NCBI GenBank assembly: GCA_016801885.1
Contig: CM028888.1
Location: 5,750,501-5,814,500, forward strand
Length of the DNA: 64,000 bases
DNA from: Toxotes chatareus
Lineage: Eukaryota; Chordata; Actinopteri; Toxotidae
Direction: 5' to 3'
Part shown: positions 49,450 through 62,300 of the stretch, one piece after another
Layout of the letters: the number at the start of each line of letters is the position of its first letter
Numbering within the stretch: the stretch's first letter is position 1
Notes under the pieces: model-generated
Database searches by the model: none
What the model saw: the letters and a program-made list of their open reading frames with translations, nothing else
Told to the model about the DNA's origin: nothing
Made by a program: the position numbers and the translations under genes

Positions 49450-49559
49450 CTGCGCTTAAGAGTGGCAACAGTAGTTCCACTTGCCCGCTGACTGACAGTC
49501 CAGCCAAAGGATTCCTTTCATATTTGAGTTCAAACTCCAGTCTCAGAGCTGATTGGTCC
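49450..49559 (-). promoter_or_regulatory. UGT copy 4 promoter and 5' non-coding exon
   Basis: ATTGG on the plus strand at 49552-49556 (CCAAT on the coding strand) and a short exon ending at 49450 before the donor GTAAGC. The TATA-like position has changed to CAAATATGAAAGG, and the exon end has CTCTTAAGCGCAG instead of CTCAGAAGCACAG. This is the most diverged promoter of the four. Confidence 0.55.
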
Positions 49560-50295
49560 CTTCATAGATAAATGAGTGACATGTGGCACATGATAGATGA
49601 ATATATTATGCTGAAATGTACTGCAAATAACGAACAAAGTGACTGTGTCTTACTGTCCATGTCATTATTAGTTGTTTTTAAACTACTGGTATTAGTATAG
49701 TGCGTGTGGTTTTGTCAGTGTTTATCTCTGTCATGCAAAAACAGTACTTGCATCATATGAAACTGTGACCTCTTTCATGAGGTTATGAGAGTGGATTATG
49801 TAATATTAACCAAAGTGAATTTCACACATATTATGTTAAACCTCAAGAAAATCAGACAGGCTTGTGATCCTCTGGTTTGTTTACTACAGCTCCCTGCTGC
49901 CAAATATGCCAAATATAGCTTACACTTGAATGTGGGTTGCAGGTCTCAGACCTTCTTACCAGAAGAAGTTCCTGCACTGAAAGTTCTCAGTATCTCCCTC
50001 ACACCAATGTTAATTTGTTTGCACTTAAAGTATCAAAAGTAAAAGTACTTAATGCAGGAAAAGGCCCCTGTGAGTGTTAAGCTGTTTTCTCATTTGTTGC
50101 CCTTTCATATATATCGCACACAACCTAGAAATACTCCGTTTGCACAGAGTTTAAACTTTGCACGGAGCTGGCAGTATAAAGTCTGTTTAATGTCCAACTA
50201 ATTCTGACAGTTGCGACATAGCATATGTATTTATGTGTAAGCAGTATATCACTGTTATAATTGGTTGAGGTGGAGCTAATTTTTTTATTGTTTTA
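49560..50295 (-). other. Upstream flank of UGT copy 4
   Basis: It matches the first part of the flanks of copies 1-3, for example the TAAGCAGTATATCACTGTT and TGGTTGAGGTGGAGCTAA blocks near 50240-50280. The match ends near GTAGGGTACAGACC, where a LINE remnant starts. Confidence 0.55.
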
Positions 50296-50299
50296 TGTA

Positions 50300-50835
50300 G
50301 GGTACAGACCTAATAGTACCCTATTAGCCCACTAGAACACTGCACACCCAGGATGCAGGCATTCTTGTTGTTCTTGAGTCTCCAGATTCTTCTCTCATGG
50401 AACCATCTTTCACTTTGGATCCTGGAGGCAGACACTCTCCACATTTAAGAGTAGTCTTAAAACATTCCTTATTGATAAATTTTATAGTTGGGGCTGGCTT
50501 AGACTTGCCTTGAACCATCACCTACTTATGCTGCTACAGGCCTAGACTACAAGGGGACTTCCATGATGCACTGAAGTCCACGTTACTAAATTGACTTCAT
50601 CTCTTTCCTGTAGTTATATGCTCTCTAATCTCTTTCCTCTCTCCTACTGTCGCTTTCTGCAGGTATTTCTGCCTCCGGGGCAGTAGAGTCTAGATCTGTG
50701 ATTTCAAATGACCTACTGCCCCCATGATCATTTTACAATTATTATGATTATTAATCTTATTATTAATATTATTACAATTCACTGTTTTATTATTATTATT
50801 ATTATTGTTGTTGTTGTTGTTGTTATTAGACTCAG
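50300..50835 (+). mobile_element. Degenerate non-LTR retrotransposon 3' end with ATT/GTT tail
   Basis: A plus-strand frame near 50431-50550 reads TLSTFKSSLKTFLIDKFYSW and ends in a stop after HHLLMLLQA. This resembles the C-terminal end of fish LINE reverse-transcriptase proteins. It is followed by a non-coding part (GGTATTTCTGCCTCCGGGGC) and then a (TTA)n/(TTG)n tail near 50755-50825, typical of LINE families with microsatellite tails. The exact family is not assignable by eye. It marks the outer limit of the duplicated UGT unit. Confidence 0.6.
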
Positions 50836-52040
50836 ACTTTGGGATTTCCTCCCTTTAAAAGAGTGACAGTACTGTTTTTTTGGGTTGATTCTCTCCCCAG
50901 CTACATAAAGGAAGACAGTCTATACACCAGATCATAATTTCTTTCATAGTAAGTTTGACAGACTTTGTTCATCGTCAGCTGTCGATCAGCTGATGTAAAA
51001 ACTACTTCAAAATTGATGATTGACTGATTCACTGTGAAAAGTAAACAATCAAAATAGTATTAAAGCACCAATGTACGCAATGATGCCTACAGAAGGATGG
51101 TGTCATATATCTTATGTAGCAGCTTAAGTCTGAATTAATAAGAGTTGCCATTACAGTATCAGAAGGGTTATTTTTGTTACAGTCTGCACAAGCTATTCTC
51201 ATTTTTCAGCAGGGTTCTGGACAGAATAATGACCATGTGGAAACCCAGGGATGTCTGACTCATGCACTAGTGAGGGGTCTCTGCAGCCCTGTGTGTGATG
51301 AATGAGAAAAGGGTTTGAAACCATGGAGTGCTTGTATTATGAGAGCAGATGGACAAATGAACAAGGATAATAGTGGGAGTGAAAGGTACATGACAGCCTT
51401 CCTGAAAGAGAAGAAACTCTTTGGCAACCTTTGTGATAGTTTTTGGTCTTTTTTCAATATGCCTAAATTGAAACCTTTGGTCAGCGTCTTTGGATTGACT
51501 GCCCAAATTACCAACATTTAAAGATTTTAATCACCACCAGATGGACTGTTGAAAAACTTTTGGGAGAACTCCACTGGAAAAGTCCTTTACAGTGCCTGAT
51601 ATGGACACATCATTCTGGTCATAAAAGTGGAACCTGGGTCTGTGTCACCTCTGTTGAGCAGGCTCTTACGCATTCTTCTGTTTACTTTTTCCAGAGAGCA
51701 GGGAGCAGGGAGAGAGAGCAGGTATACACTTGCCAAATGACACTCTCAATTACTCCATTATGGTGACATTCTTTGTGTGTGTGCGTGTTTGTGCGCGCGC
51801 ACGCATACATGTGTCTGCTCGCATACCTGTCCAACTGTGAACCTCAGGTCAAACACCAAACAGTGGACTAGTCAAAAGCTCCATTGAATGAAGTTCAGCT
51901 GTTTCTGGTAAAATAGCACAGGGTGTTAGAGGACCATGCTTAAGCATTTTTTGATGTCCGCCACCCAAAGCAAACAAGGCTCTCACAAACTATGGTCTGG
52001 GTGTATATTCAGTCACCTGTTGATAAGATAGGAACATGAG
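50836..52040. other. Intergenic sequence, nothing recognised
   Basis: AT-rich sequence with short unsupported open frames only, plus a small CG/CA alternating block (GCGCGCGCACGC) near 51790. Confidence 0.5.
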
Positions 52041-52042
52041 TG

Positions 52043-52146
<104 letters not shown>

Positions 52147-52149
52147 TGG

Positions 52150-55100
52150 AACAGAACTGTTCAAGTTTCCTTGGGGTGGAGATGATGATGATAATCTCAG
52201 TATGTTAAAGCAGGATCCTGCAGCTGACAAAGACCAATTAAAAAACAAACACAACTGCAAGATACACCCTGATCAAGTTTCTCTCTCATGTGCCAACCTG
52301 CTCGAGTAAGAAATGTACTGCACATGTAAGTCCAGTGTTTCAGTGACGGATAACTTTTTCTGAAAAAAATATTAGATTCTTTGTCCTTTGTGAATAAAAT
52401 CAGAAGTACACAGTGGCTTTGGTTTTGCTACTCACACAGGGAAATCTTTGTTTATTATTTACATGTGCCCATACAAATACAGACAACCAAACTGACCTTT
52501 AATTTTTCTAGCTTCCTACAGTTTATGCAGTGTCAATTAAAGGACAGATAAGTTCTCTGAAACAATAAAAAGCTAATTACAAGCTCCATCTTAGCCAACT
52601 GCCTTTGATCTGTCCTTGTTTTGTTTCATGTGCTTATTTTGCATACACTTTGCAGGCTAACTTAAGTTAGATACAACTGAAGAGACTGTTTTCTGAAATC
52701 ATGCTGGATCACCCCAGACCGCCACAAGGAAATGTTGATGTCTGTCACTGTATACATGAACAGACAATTTACAAACTCTCATTAATTAGTTGCACACAGC
52801 ACAAACGAAATGTGTGCACCCTGGTGAAAATGACAAATGTAATCTGAATTAGAGGACCAAACCTGCATTTGTGACACGCAACACAGAATCTTCACTACAA
52901 GAATAGACACATCTATTTTCTGATCATTTGTTTCATTGAATACAATTGTACATATTTATTTTGTTTAAATTCAGTTTACTGTCATTGCTGCATTGTAACT
53001 CAGTTGCAAGCGGGGATTGTTTGACAAGTCTTTTTGAAAGCCTCCTATTCAAGGAAGCTCAGATAGCAAGATTTAAAAGCCAGCCGTCAAAAACAAGTCC
53101 AACAAGAAGCTGAATTGTTGGAAATAAAACCCAGAAAACAAAGAATACGTAGGCATTGACACGGTGAAGAGGATAAAGGGAATTTGCTAATTTCTTGTAT
53201 TTAGAAGGTTATGTCCAACACCTGCCTCTCAAGTATCAGATGTCCGGGAAGCATTCCTATGCCTTCCTGAAATCATTTAGTAATGCCAGGGATGAAGACT
53301 GTATTACTAGATGGTCATTATGTAGCTTTGATGGGAAGATGGGTTAAAACAAAAACATTGTCTCACCCTGTCTGGTGCAATTCATCATAAAGTCATAACA
53401 CATGTACAACATTTAAACAACTGTAAAACAGTATGACCTTTTGGACTGTTTACATAAAGACCCCACACAGCATGGAGCCTGCTGCATCATTTTCAGTCAG
53501 TAAAGGGACTAATACAAAGCAATATCTGTGTTGCTTTTGGTTCACTGGCTGACTGCCCCAGACATGGCTACAGCATATTTTACTAATGAGTCTGAAATGT
53601 ATTTCAGTTTCAGATATCCACAGAAAAGAAAAACAAAACCTCACTGTACAAGTGATATTAAAGTTAACTATGTGTAGCTAAATGCCAATCGTACATTCCA
53701 TTCTCAACAAAGTCCAGAGTTCAGCAACTTTTGACAACATTTCTGCTTCACGTTCTGCAGCACAGAATCAGTTCAGTCATATGGGAGAGATCAAAAACTC
53801 CTTAAGATTTGTGATTTCATTCTATTTCACCATTTTCATCACTGGACATGATTCAGTGCAGGCCCCTTACTGACCCTTGCACGTGCGCACACAGACGCAA
53901 AGTCGCACACACGTGTGAAAACAGGGTTATTTTTCCACCCATAACGCTCAATTTGTCTTCCACTCTGGACATGGAGAACGTCAGTGTAGCACTGACAGGT
54001 CTCTGGAGGGGGCATGCAGATGCGCACGTGTATGTTACGCACACACGTTTGCGTGCATGTTCAGCTAACCAGCAACTGTCAAACAACAGCAGGTCACACT
54101 CAGAACATGCTGGGGGTGTTATATATCTCATCTGACTGTTTAGCCTGCTGCCAGTGTGACCCAGACCTGGATAATTGGATGGACCTCATGTTGCAAATTA
54201 ACAGTACATAAAAATGAATTTTTTTTTTTTTTGATTAGCAGAAAGAAATACACTACAAATTAAGATATCCATTGATGACAAGATAACGGCACAAATTAGT
54301 ATGCCATTGTCCACCTTTTCATGGTGCTTGGTAAATCTGTAGAAGTGGATTAACATCTTTGTGAAAGCGCATTCTGGGGGAATATAACTGGGAGGCTATA
54401 ACCTCCGACCCTTTGCTGTGTCATTCCCCTCTCTCTCTCTCCAACTATCCTATCTAAATAAAGGCATAGAAAAAAACATTTCAAAGAGCAATCTGTTCAC
54501 CCTTCATTCACATGAAAAAAAATAACATTTATGGGTGTGGTGTAGGAGTCAGATGCTCACTTTTAGAAAACAACAAGCTTATTGTAAAGTAACAAAAACT
54601 GGAAAGTGGTTTGGACAAACGGCTCTCAAAAACCCATTCAAAGAAAGTACTTTGAGCAGATTGTTATTTTATACCATAATCTTCACAGACAACACTGAAC
54701 TCTGTGGCCAGCACTTGCTGGCTAACAAAGCGCATACACGGGAAGAGGAAAGGGCTTGTCCGACTTACATCATTCCACATGGGAATTACTTTTGGTTTTG
54801 GTTACTCTGGTAAAATTCCATTTTGTTGAAACACTTTAATCACCTAACGGTATCCGTTTTAGAAAGTACTAAAAGCGAGTTTTTAAACTCTGCAGCGTTT
54901 CAGCTGTCAGACCTGATCAAACCATAAACTTTGCATTTTGTGTTGCACACAACTGTAAGCTGTGTGCATTGTTATACTGTACCTCCACTGATTACTTTTC
55001 ATTCAGCTTTTTACTGTTTATGGATGAAGATCCTTGTGAAGTTGTCATCACATACCTCATAAGCCAATAATCTATTCATGGGCTTTTTAATGTGCTGGAT

Positions 55101-56317
55101 AGCCTATGCTGTCTGAATGTGTTTCTTATAACCTAAGCGACTTTGGACTGTTCAGAGTTCAACCCAGAGTATGTGAGAGGGCATGCACTCTCATCAGAGA
55201 GGGATGATATCTGATATCTGATATCCATTTTGTATGCTTACAGCTTGAAGAAAGACTGATTGTATTTTATTTACTGTAAAAGAATAGGATATACACACAC
55301 AGTGATTTATAGCTCCATAAACAACCATTTAGGACATAACATAAACTAAACAAGACAGATTACGTCCTGCATCATGGGAATTTGTAGAACACGCTGAGCA
55401 CAGGCTAAAAATCCTTATGTTCCTTATGAGTGTGTGGTTAGGTGTCAGAGGGTCAAGTCCATTTATAACATTCACAGTTAAAATCAGAAGTGTATTGCCT
55501 GAACCAGGCTTGTGTTTAGGCATGAGGACCTCATGCAGAACTCCGAACTGTTAAGTCACACCTACTTCAAAGACCTCTGTAAGCTCCAAAGGCTTAATGT
55601 TTAACTGGAGAGTCTTTTCTAAACATCCATAAACAGTGAAAAGGTTAAGGCCACAGCGTGATGCGTGATGATGGCATGACCACACACACACACACACACA
55701 AACCAAAAAACCACCACCGCTACCCCAAACTAGGCAGAAAAAGCATGTGTCATGGTGGTATTATCAAATAAATAAATGATTTATTTAAACAAGGGCTAGT
55801 TGTGCAACTAATGACTCAGTGAAATGGGATAGTTTCAGAGTGAAGGTAACAAAATATACTTTTATACCTTTGCACTTTATAACTGTAAAAGTCCAAATGT
55901 TTTTTTGAGAAATGTAGAACCCCTCCCACCACAGACTCTCTCTGAATGCTGGCCACATGACTTGCTGAGTAGTTTAACACAGCCAGCCTGAGAACTATAA
56001 ACTATACTAACTGTCCTCAGCATTCACCCACCTTAAAATCCCACTCAGGATCAGTTTAAGCTGTAATTACATCCCCAGGCCCCAGACTCAGACCCCACCC
56101 CCAGTGTTGACCCATAAGTCAACTGCCTTTTAACTTTCCAGGCTTGAGTTATAGTCAAATATCTGTCTCCCTCTCAAAAGGAGTCTCAACTCCTTCCTCA
56201 GAGCGTTACAACGCCTCCAACAGATCCAATACGTCACGTGTAATGTGCAAAAAAGAGATCAGTGTATGTGTTCTAAAATTGTTTTCCAGAATCTCAAAAC
56301 TTCCACACACCACACAC

Positions 56318-56354
<37 letters not shown>

Positions 56355-59300
56355 CAGAAACCACTGCATTTTTTCTTAGTCACTGAAGTCTATGCTGTGT
56401 CTCATACAGCCAGCTCTCATTTCTTTTTTGTCTTCTATTTTTGGCCCAGAGTTTAATTTTAGAAACCCACCAGGAAACAGAATAAATAGTGACCCCCAAA
56501 TAATAGAAGTAGTCATTTTCCTCTATGCCAGTGTATGTTCAAACATACATTTCTATCACGCTTGCACACACATAATGTAGCACTAAAAGCACCACAGACA
56601 GTAATTTGGGAATTTAAGATTCAGTGTACACCAGACCAGTCTTACAGACAAAGAGAGGAAATGCTGTCTCAGGGCGGGGGATTGACACACAGGACTTTTT
56701 ACTTAACACAGACCAGAGTGAGGAAGTGCCACTTATCTTATCCACAGTAAGTTCAACCACCTTTCCCTCAACTTGAAACAACTTGCATCTGCATTACTAA
56801 AAGGGGAGAAGAATTTTTTTCCATCCTGGCACCACTGTTTTTGTTGTCAATAAATGTCCCTTTGTTTAAAACAAATCACCAGTCACTAAGTGGAAATATT
56901 TCATCCTAATCCAAGCCACACACACACACGCACATTCAAAGCTTTGACAGTATTTCAGAGGCTGTGTTAACCTCTGGTTCTTTCTTTTCACCAAATATTT
57001 ATCATTTGTCTGTAACAACACTAATATAATTTCTTATTCTCTTCAGAATGTGAGTCAGACAGTACACAGACCCATTGTCCTAATACACTCTCCTCCATCA
57101 GTGAATGAACTTATTGAGGTTTCTGCTCATCTATCAAATTACTAAGGCCAGTTTATGTGGTCCATCAGTCTGAATTTGCAGCCAACAGACTAAAAAAAGC
57201 ATAAATTCCTCCTGAGCTGCTGTTTCTGGAATATTACTCTGTCTGCAGACAAAATAATCAGACATCAAACAGGCATCACCAGTGATGTCATTGCAGAGAT
57301 GCACACACACACATTATGGTGTGTGTATGTGTGTGTGTGCAGAGATGCACACACACACACCATAATGTACAACCCTCCCCTTGTCTTTTGTGACTTGTCC
57401 TCTTTCTCAGTTTTTCCAGCATCCTGTGTACTTGACAGTTTTGTTGAGAGGTTTAAAGGTAAGGAATTCACAATTAATCCCCATCGTCAGTGTTGAGTTT
57501 GTGATAGAAGTGATGGATTGACAGCTCTTGGGGTTTCTCCAAAGGACTGGTTTGAAAATGTCTGACACGCTCTGAACATCCAAACTGGGTCCTCTGCAAA
57601 ATTTGGAGATGAGAGTCAACTTACACCCACAACCATGCGTCTCAGTACTGTTTTCCACCCTTATATCATGCTTTGTAATTAACAAGAAATTTGGTTAAAA
57701 ACCTTGCACTTTCAATAATCACCTATGATGTGTAACAACTGATTGCATGTAGCATCAGGAAGTTCCTGGCCTCAGGCACTCCCTGATATTACAGGTTATT
57801 ATGTGGTGTAAGTTATGGCAGTGACAACACTTTTCCACAGTTAAAAGTGTCTTAACTAAGCAAATATTTAACAACAATACTCCTTAAAGTTTGTACTTTG
57901 GCATAATCCAGATGTAAATGTATTCTTTCCCTTATGCTTACATTTTTGTATTCAACAGCATAACGTACATATTGGCCAGTGATCTTTAACAGACTACCTT
58001 CACCTTTTTCATCACTGCACCTTGTGACTGTCAGTCAAACTCTGGTGATGTGCCAGCTGGCTACTGGCCAACACCCTGCACACCACCTCCTCTGCTGTGA
58101 TGACAGACATGTGCATATTTCCAGGACTGTGTTTAGAGAAGCACTGACAGAGGGTGCAAGCTTATTTTTCCTGTGGAGGGTAGATGTTCTGTGATGCGGC
58201 ATGAATCAAATTACTGGCTGCCAACATGGAGCACCTAACGGGTGACTGCTGTGTTTTTATTATTTTTCAAATCATTCATACTTTCCTACTGTTCTGGATT
58301 TTCTACTGACCTGAAAGTGTGAAATGAACTGAACATCAAAGAAAGTTTATTTAGTTTCTCACGTCATCAGTGTATCAGTTACTCATAATATACTTTTTCT
58401 AATAATGTACATTACTACGTGAAGAAATGAAGGCGTTAATCATCAAACATTTCTATGTAAGCATATTATACTTGAATTCACTTAACACATGAAAAGTGCT
58501 GATGATAATTGTGTAGCTTGAGGTGTGTATTAAGGAGTTATTGAGTCTGTGTTGACAGGCAGATTGACAGATGATGTCTCCATAACAGATTGGAAACACG
58601 ACTGAGTCACAGCTTCCATCAGACGGGTTACAAGCCTTTTTTTAAGAGCTGGATGCTGGCTTGTGCACAGGAGCAAGTTTCCAGCAAGTTCCCAGCAAGT
58701 TCCCAGCATGACAGACAGGGACCTCAAACTGTAAAACCCAGATGGAAGAACAATGTGATAGTTGAGTGTCTGATAAAAACATCTGTTTAGGCACAACGTA
58801 CTGGCTCCAATTTTTTTTCGTAAAAAATTTTCACATGCAAAAATATTTGTTTTTTCTAGTTAACTCCTTACTAACTACTTTTAGGGAGTAAATGCTGTAT
58901 ATCAACATAAACTGCTGAAATGTAATACATGAGCAGCAAAATCCTCATCAGCACATGGAAAGAAGCAGCTTACAAGTCTATGTCTTATCTTAATATTATT
59001 AAATATTGTTAATTTCAAAAGTTTAACCACTGGATACAAATGTCTCACACTTGATCTGTAAGCCCATTCTCAAGTTTCCATCACTCTTGAGCGAGTTGCA
59101 TTTTGGACAACGATTGACGTCCAATCTATTTTTGATGTCACAAATGTTGTGCATAATTGTACATACATGTGTTAAACTCAGATTTAAGGTGAGCACAGAG
59201 AAAGTTTTCTCCTTCATGACATGGATGTGAAAACTCAGCACATACGGTACATCATTCTGCCCAATGAGGCTCAAACGTCCAAGTGAAGCAACAATAAATA

Positions 59301-62300
59301 AAACACATTTCACAAACCGTGTGGTTTCATTTGTGGCCAGTGGGGGGGATATCTGCTCTGTACTGAATAACCTCTCAAACTGCGAGGCATCCAAGCGTCA
59401 AATGTGATGAAAACCACACCATTGTGGTGGCTCCCTGCTAATATCCCGGAATATTTTCTGTGACTTTCTTGGAGTTTTTCTTACTTTCTCGGGGATCGGT
59501 TGGGCAGTTGCCTGCTGCTTTCCTCATGCATGTTTCCTGTTGTCTACAGTAAAGTGTCTGTAGTCACAGTTGGAAGTTAGGCTTCCATTGGACACAATGG
59601 TGGGTTGTTATGTAAGGAGGAGGGCACACAAGGCCAGAACAGACTGGCCCAGGGCAGATTTCAAATGCTGGGCCCACTTAATCACTCTGGAGGATGAAGT
59701 CGAAGGGGGAGCCATAAGTCTGTAACTGGAGAACGACCAAAGCATGTGGCCAGGTCTGATGTTATATTCTCAGTTTTTAGATCATTGAGTTAAGTATTCA
59801 AACTGAATACTGAAGTCACTGATCTGAAAAAGCAAAGTTATACAAAGATGGTAAGAATATCAACAAAAAAATTGTGGGGAAAGAGACAAACGAGTTTTAA
59901 ATGACTAACAGACTGAGTTTTACACAGTTTGAATAATTTAGTGAAAGGTGTTTCTCAATGTAAGCACTAATCTTGCTGAGGTATAATGTGCTCCAAAACA
60001 CCAGCTCTGATTTAACTGTGTCCACAAATTACTTTTAAATGAGTCATAAATGACAATTCTAAAGACTCTAGATGATTAACTTAAAGTTTTTCAAATATAA
60101 TTTTCCATTGAAGTAAGTGTGAAAATGTGAAATTGGATGAACTGACCCTTTTACAGTTATTATAATGATATATGTAATAGTAACATTTTTTGGTATTAAT
60201 CCATGTTGAAACATGATGTCCTGATTCAAAATGACGTGATCAAACAGTTCAACAGTTCAGTTCATTTAGTTTGTTTAGCTTAGCTTAGCTTAGCAAGACC
60301 GTAAACTGGGGGCACAGTCAATCTGGATCTCTCCAGAGGTAACAAATTTCCTCTAATAGCCCCTCTAAAACTTGCAGATAAACATTTTATAGCTTGTTTA
60401 TTTAATCTGTACAAAAAAAAACAAAAATAAAGTGTAATTATAACATAATTTGCTGTTTTATGGGGGGTTTCCATTCACAGGGTGCATGCCCTGCACGGGG
60501 GCAGAAAAGCCATTGGCACTGTAGCTTAAATGTGGACTGATTTCAGAAAAAAAAAAAAAACACTAACTTAAAACTTTTTTTTTTACTAACGTAAAAAAAG
60601 AAAAAAAGTTTTTTGAGGTGAAATTGTACATGGTATGCATCCTTGCAATTCCAAACTTGTTTTTTTCCCCTAAAATGTCAGACTTTTGTTTAAATGTCTA
60701 ATAAACTTTTAACCAGTACAATACAAAGTTATATCATCCCTGTTTGAGGTTTGACATCATACCAGCTCTGACCAAACACAGAAAATGACAGACCATTTAT
60801 GAGCTTTACAAGGAAACTCGCACATGCCAGAAATCATACTCCATCCATGTCACACGTGGTTTTGTTGTTGGTAGTGCGGCTACGCTCATGACATTTTTGC
60901 CCAGTGAGGTTATGTGACAGCGGAGGTAAAGCGTATATGAAGGGTTCAGGGTTTATTTACTGTGCAAACAGAGCTTTCTCATTACTACAACATGTTTTCA
61001 CTGTTTGATGCAGTGAGTGCTGCGCCACACACAAAGTAAACAGATGTGGCATGCACACACACACACATGCAACACAGTAAGTCTCCTGTTTTCTTTAATT
61101 GACCTGCTTACTGCTTTTATTGTGTTCTTGAAAACTTTTGTTTTGTTTATTGCTTGGAACAGAAATTTTTCTATTCTCTGTCTGTGCCCATGACTGTTTC
61201 TTTTCTTCCTTAATCAAACTGTTAAACTGTTATGAAACTTATGAAACTAATATGTAATAGTTCCACAAGCACCCTGTACAAAGTTAGCTGAAGGTGTCAC
61301 ACTGACCGACCAAGGCTGTCCAAGGGTGACTTTAAAACAGAGAGGTAGACTCACAGTTATAAACCTAAACACACACAGACACCTGCAGGTTAAATTTCAT
61401 GCCTGAGCCAGTCCCCTCTCAAACACAAACCTGAGAGGATTTATGTTTGGCAACAGTAGAAGAGAGCGAGAAGGCATTGGAATACTAATGGGGTGTCACT
61501 GAGTTCAAATGACAGACTGAGAGAAGTGAAAGAAGTGAACGAAATGGATAGGAACTTCAGGATTTCTATTGTCTCTGAGACACTAGGGACTCACCCCATC
61601 CAAGTGTGTGTTTGTGTGAGTGTACGAGCATGAGTGTGGTAGCACGTGTTTCTGAAATTAAAGTTTTATTATTTGAATGGCAATCAATGGCACTGTAGGC
61701 AGTGTCACAATCACTTAATCACTCCTCATAATTTATTTTTACACCCCACAAGAGCAGCATCAATTTTTTTTTTTTTTGCAAACTCAAATCCAACTTAAAC
61801 CAAATGAGAAGCAATTAAGAGTCAAACTGGGAAGCGGCAGAGTGAGGTGCTGAGCATAGTGACCTGAAAAGCCCTGACTTTGTAAAGTTGCAATTCCCGT
61901 ACAAACACCAAAGCTCTGGAGCAAATTAAACAAAATATACAGTCTGTGTTTGATAATAATGGTGTTCTTGCCAAAATTATCATCACTTTTTATGTGGCTT
62001 ACACAAGAATGTCATGTGTTAACTGTGAATTTTGCTCCCAGCTGAAATTCAGAGCCTATCAATCAGTGCTGCCGTTGGCTCTGCAAGAATTAAGAATTCC
62101 ACATTTTACAAGAAATTATCCAGACCAACAGTGGTTTTGGGAAAGCTCTTTGACAGAAATCAACCATGCAGCCAAACTGATAATGACTCTTTCCAGCATT
62201 GTTCTGTATCTGTGAAGGGTCAGACAACTTTCTCCTTTGGGGGATTATTAGACACTGCAAAGCTTATGCAACATCTTGCTTTTCAATTTCAATTAGAAAA

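Noticed and set aside
31740..50300. CRISPR-like regularly spaced repeats
   Set aside because: The repeated units here are gene-sized duplications of several kilobases. No short direct repeats with unique spacers are present anywhere in the window.
59023..59394. 123-residue minus-strand open frame
   Set aside because: No recognisable domain or partner exons. A single open frame of this length can occur by chance in 64 kb.
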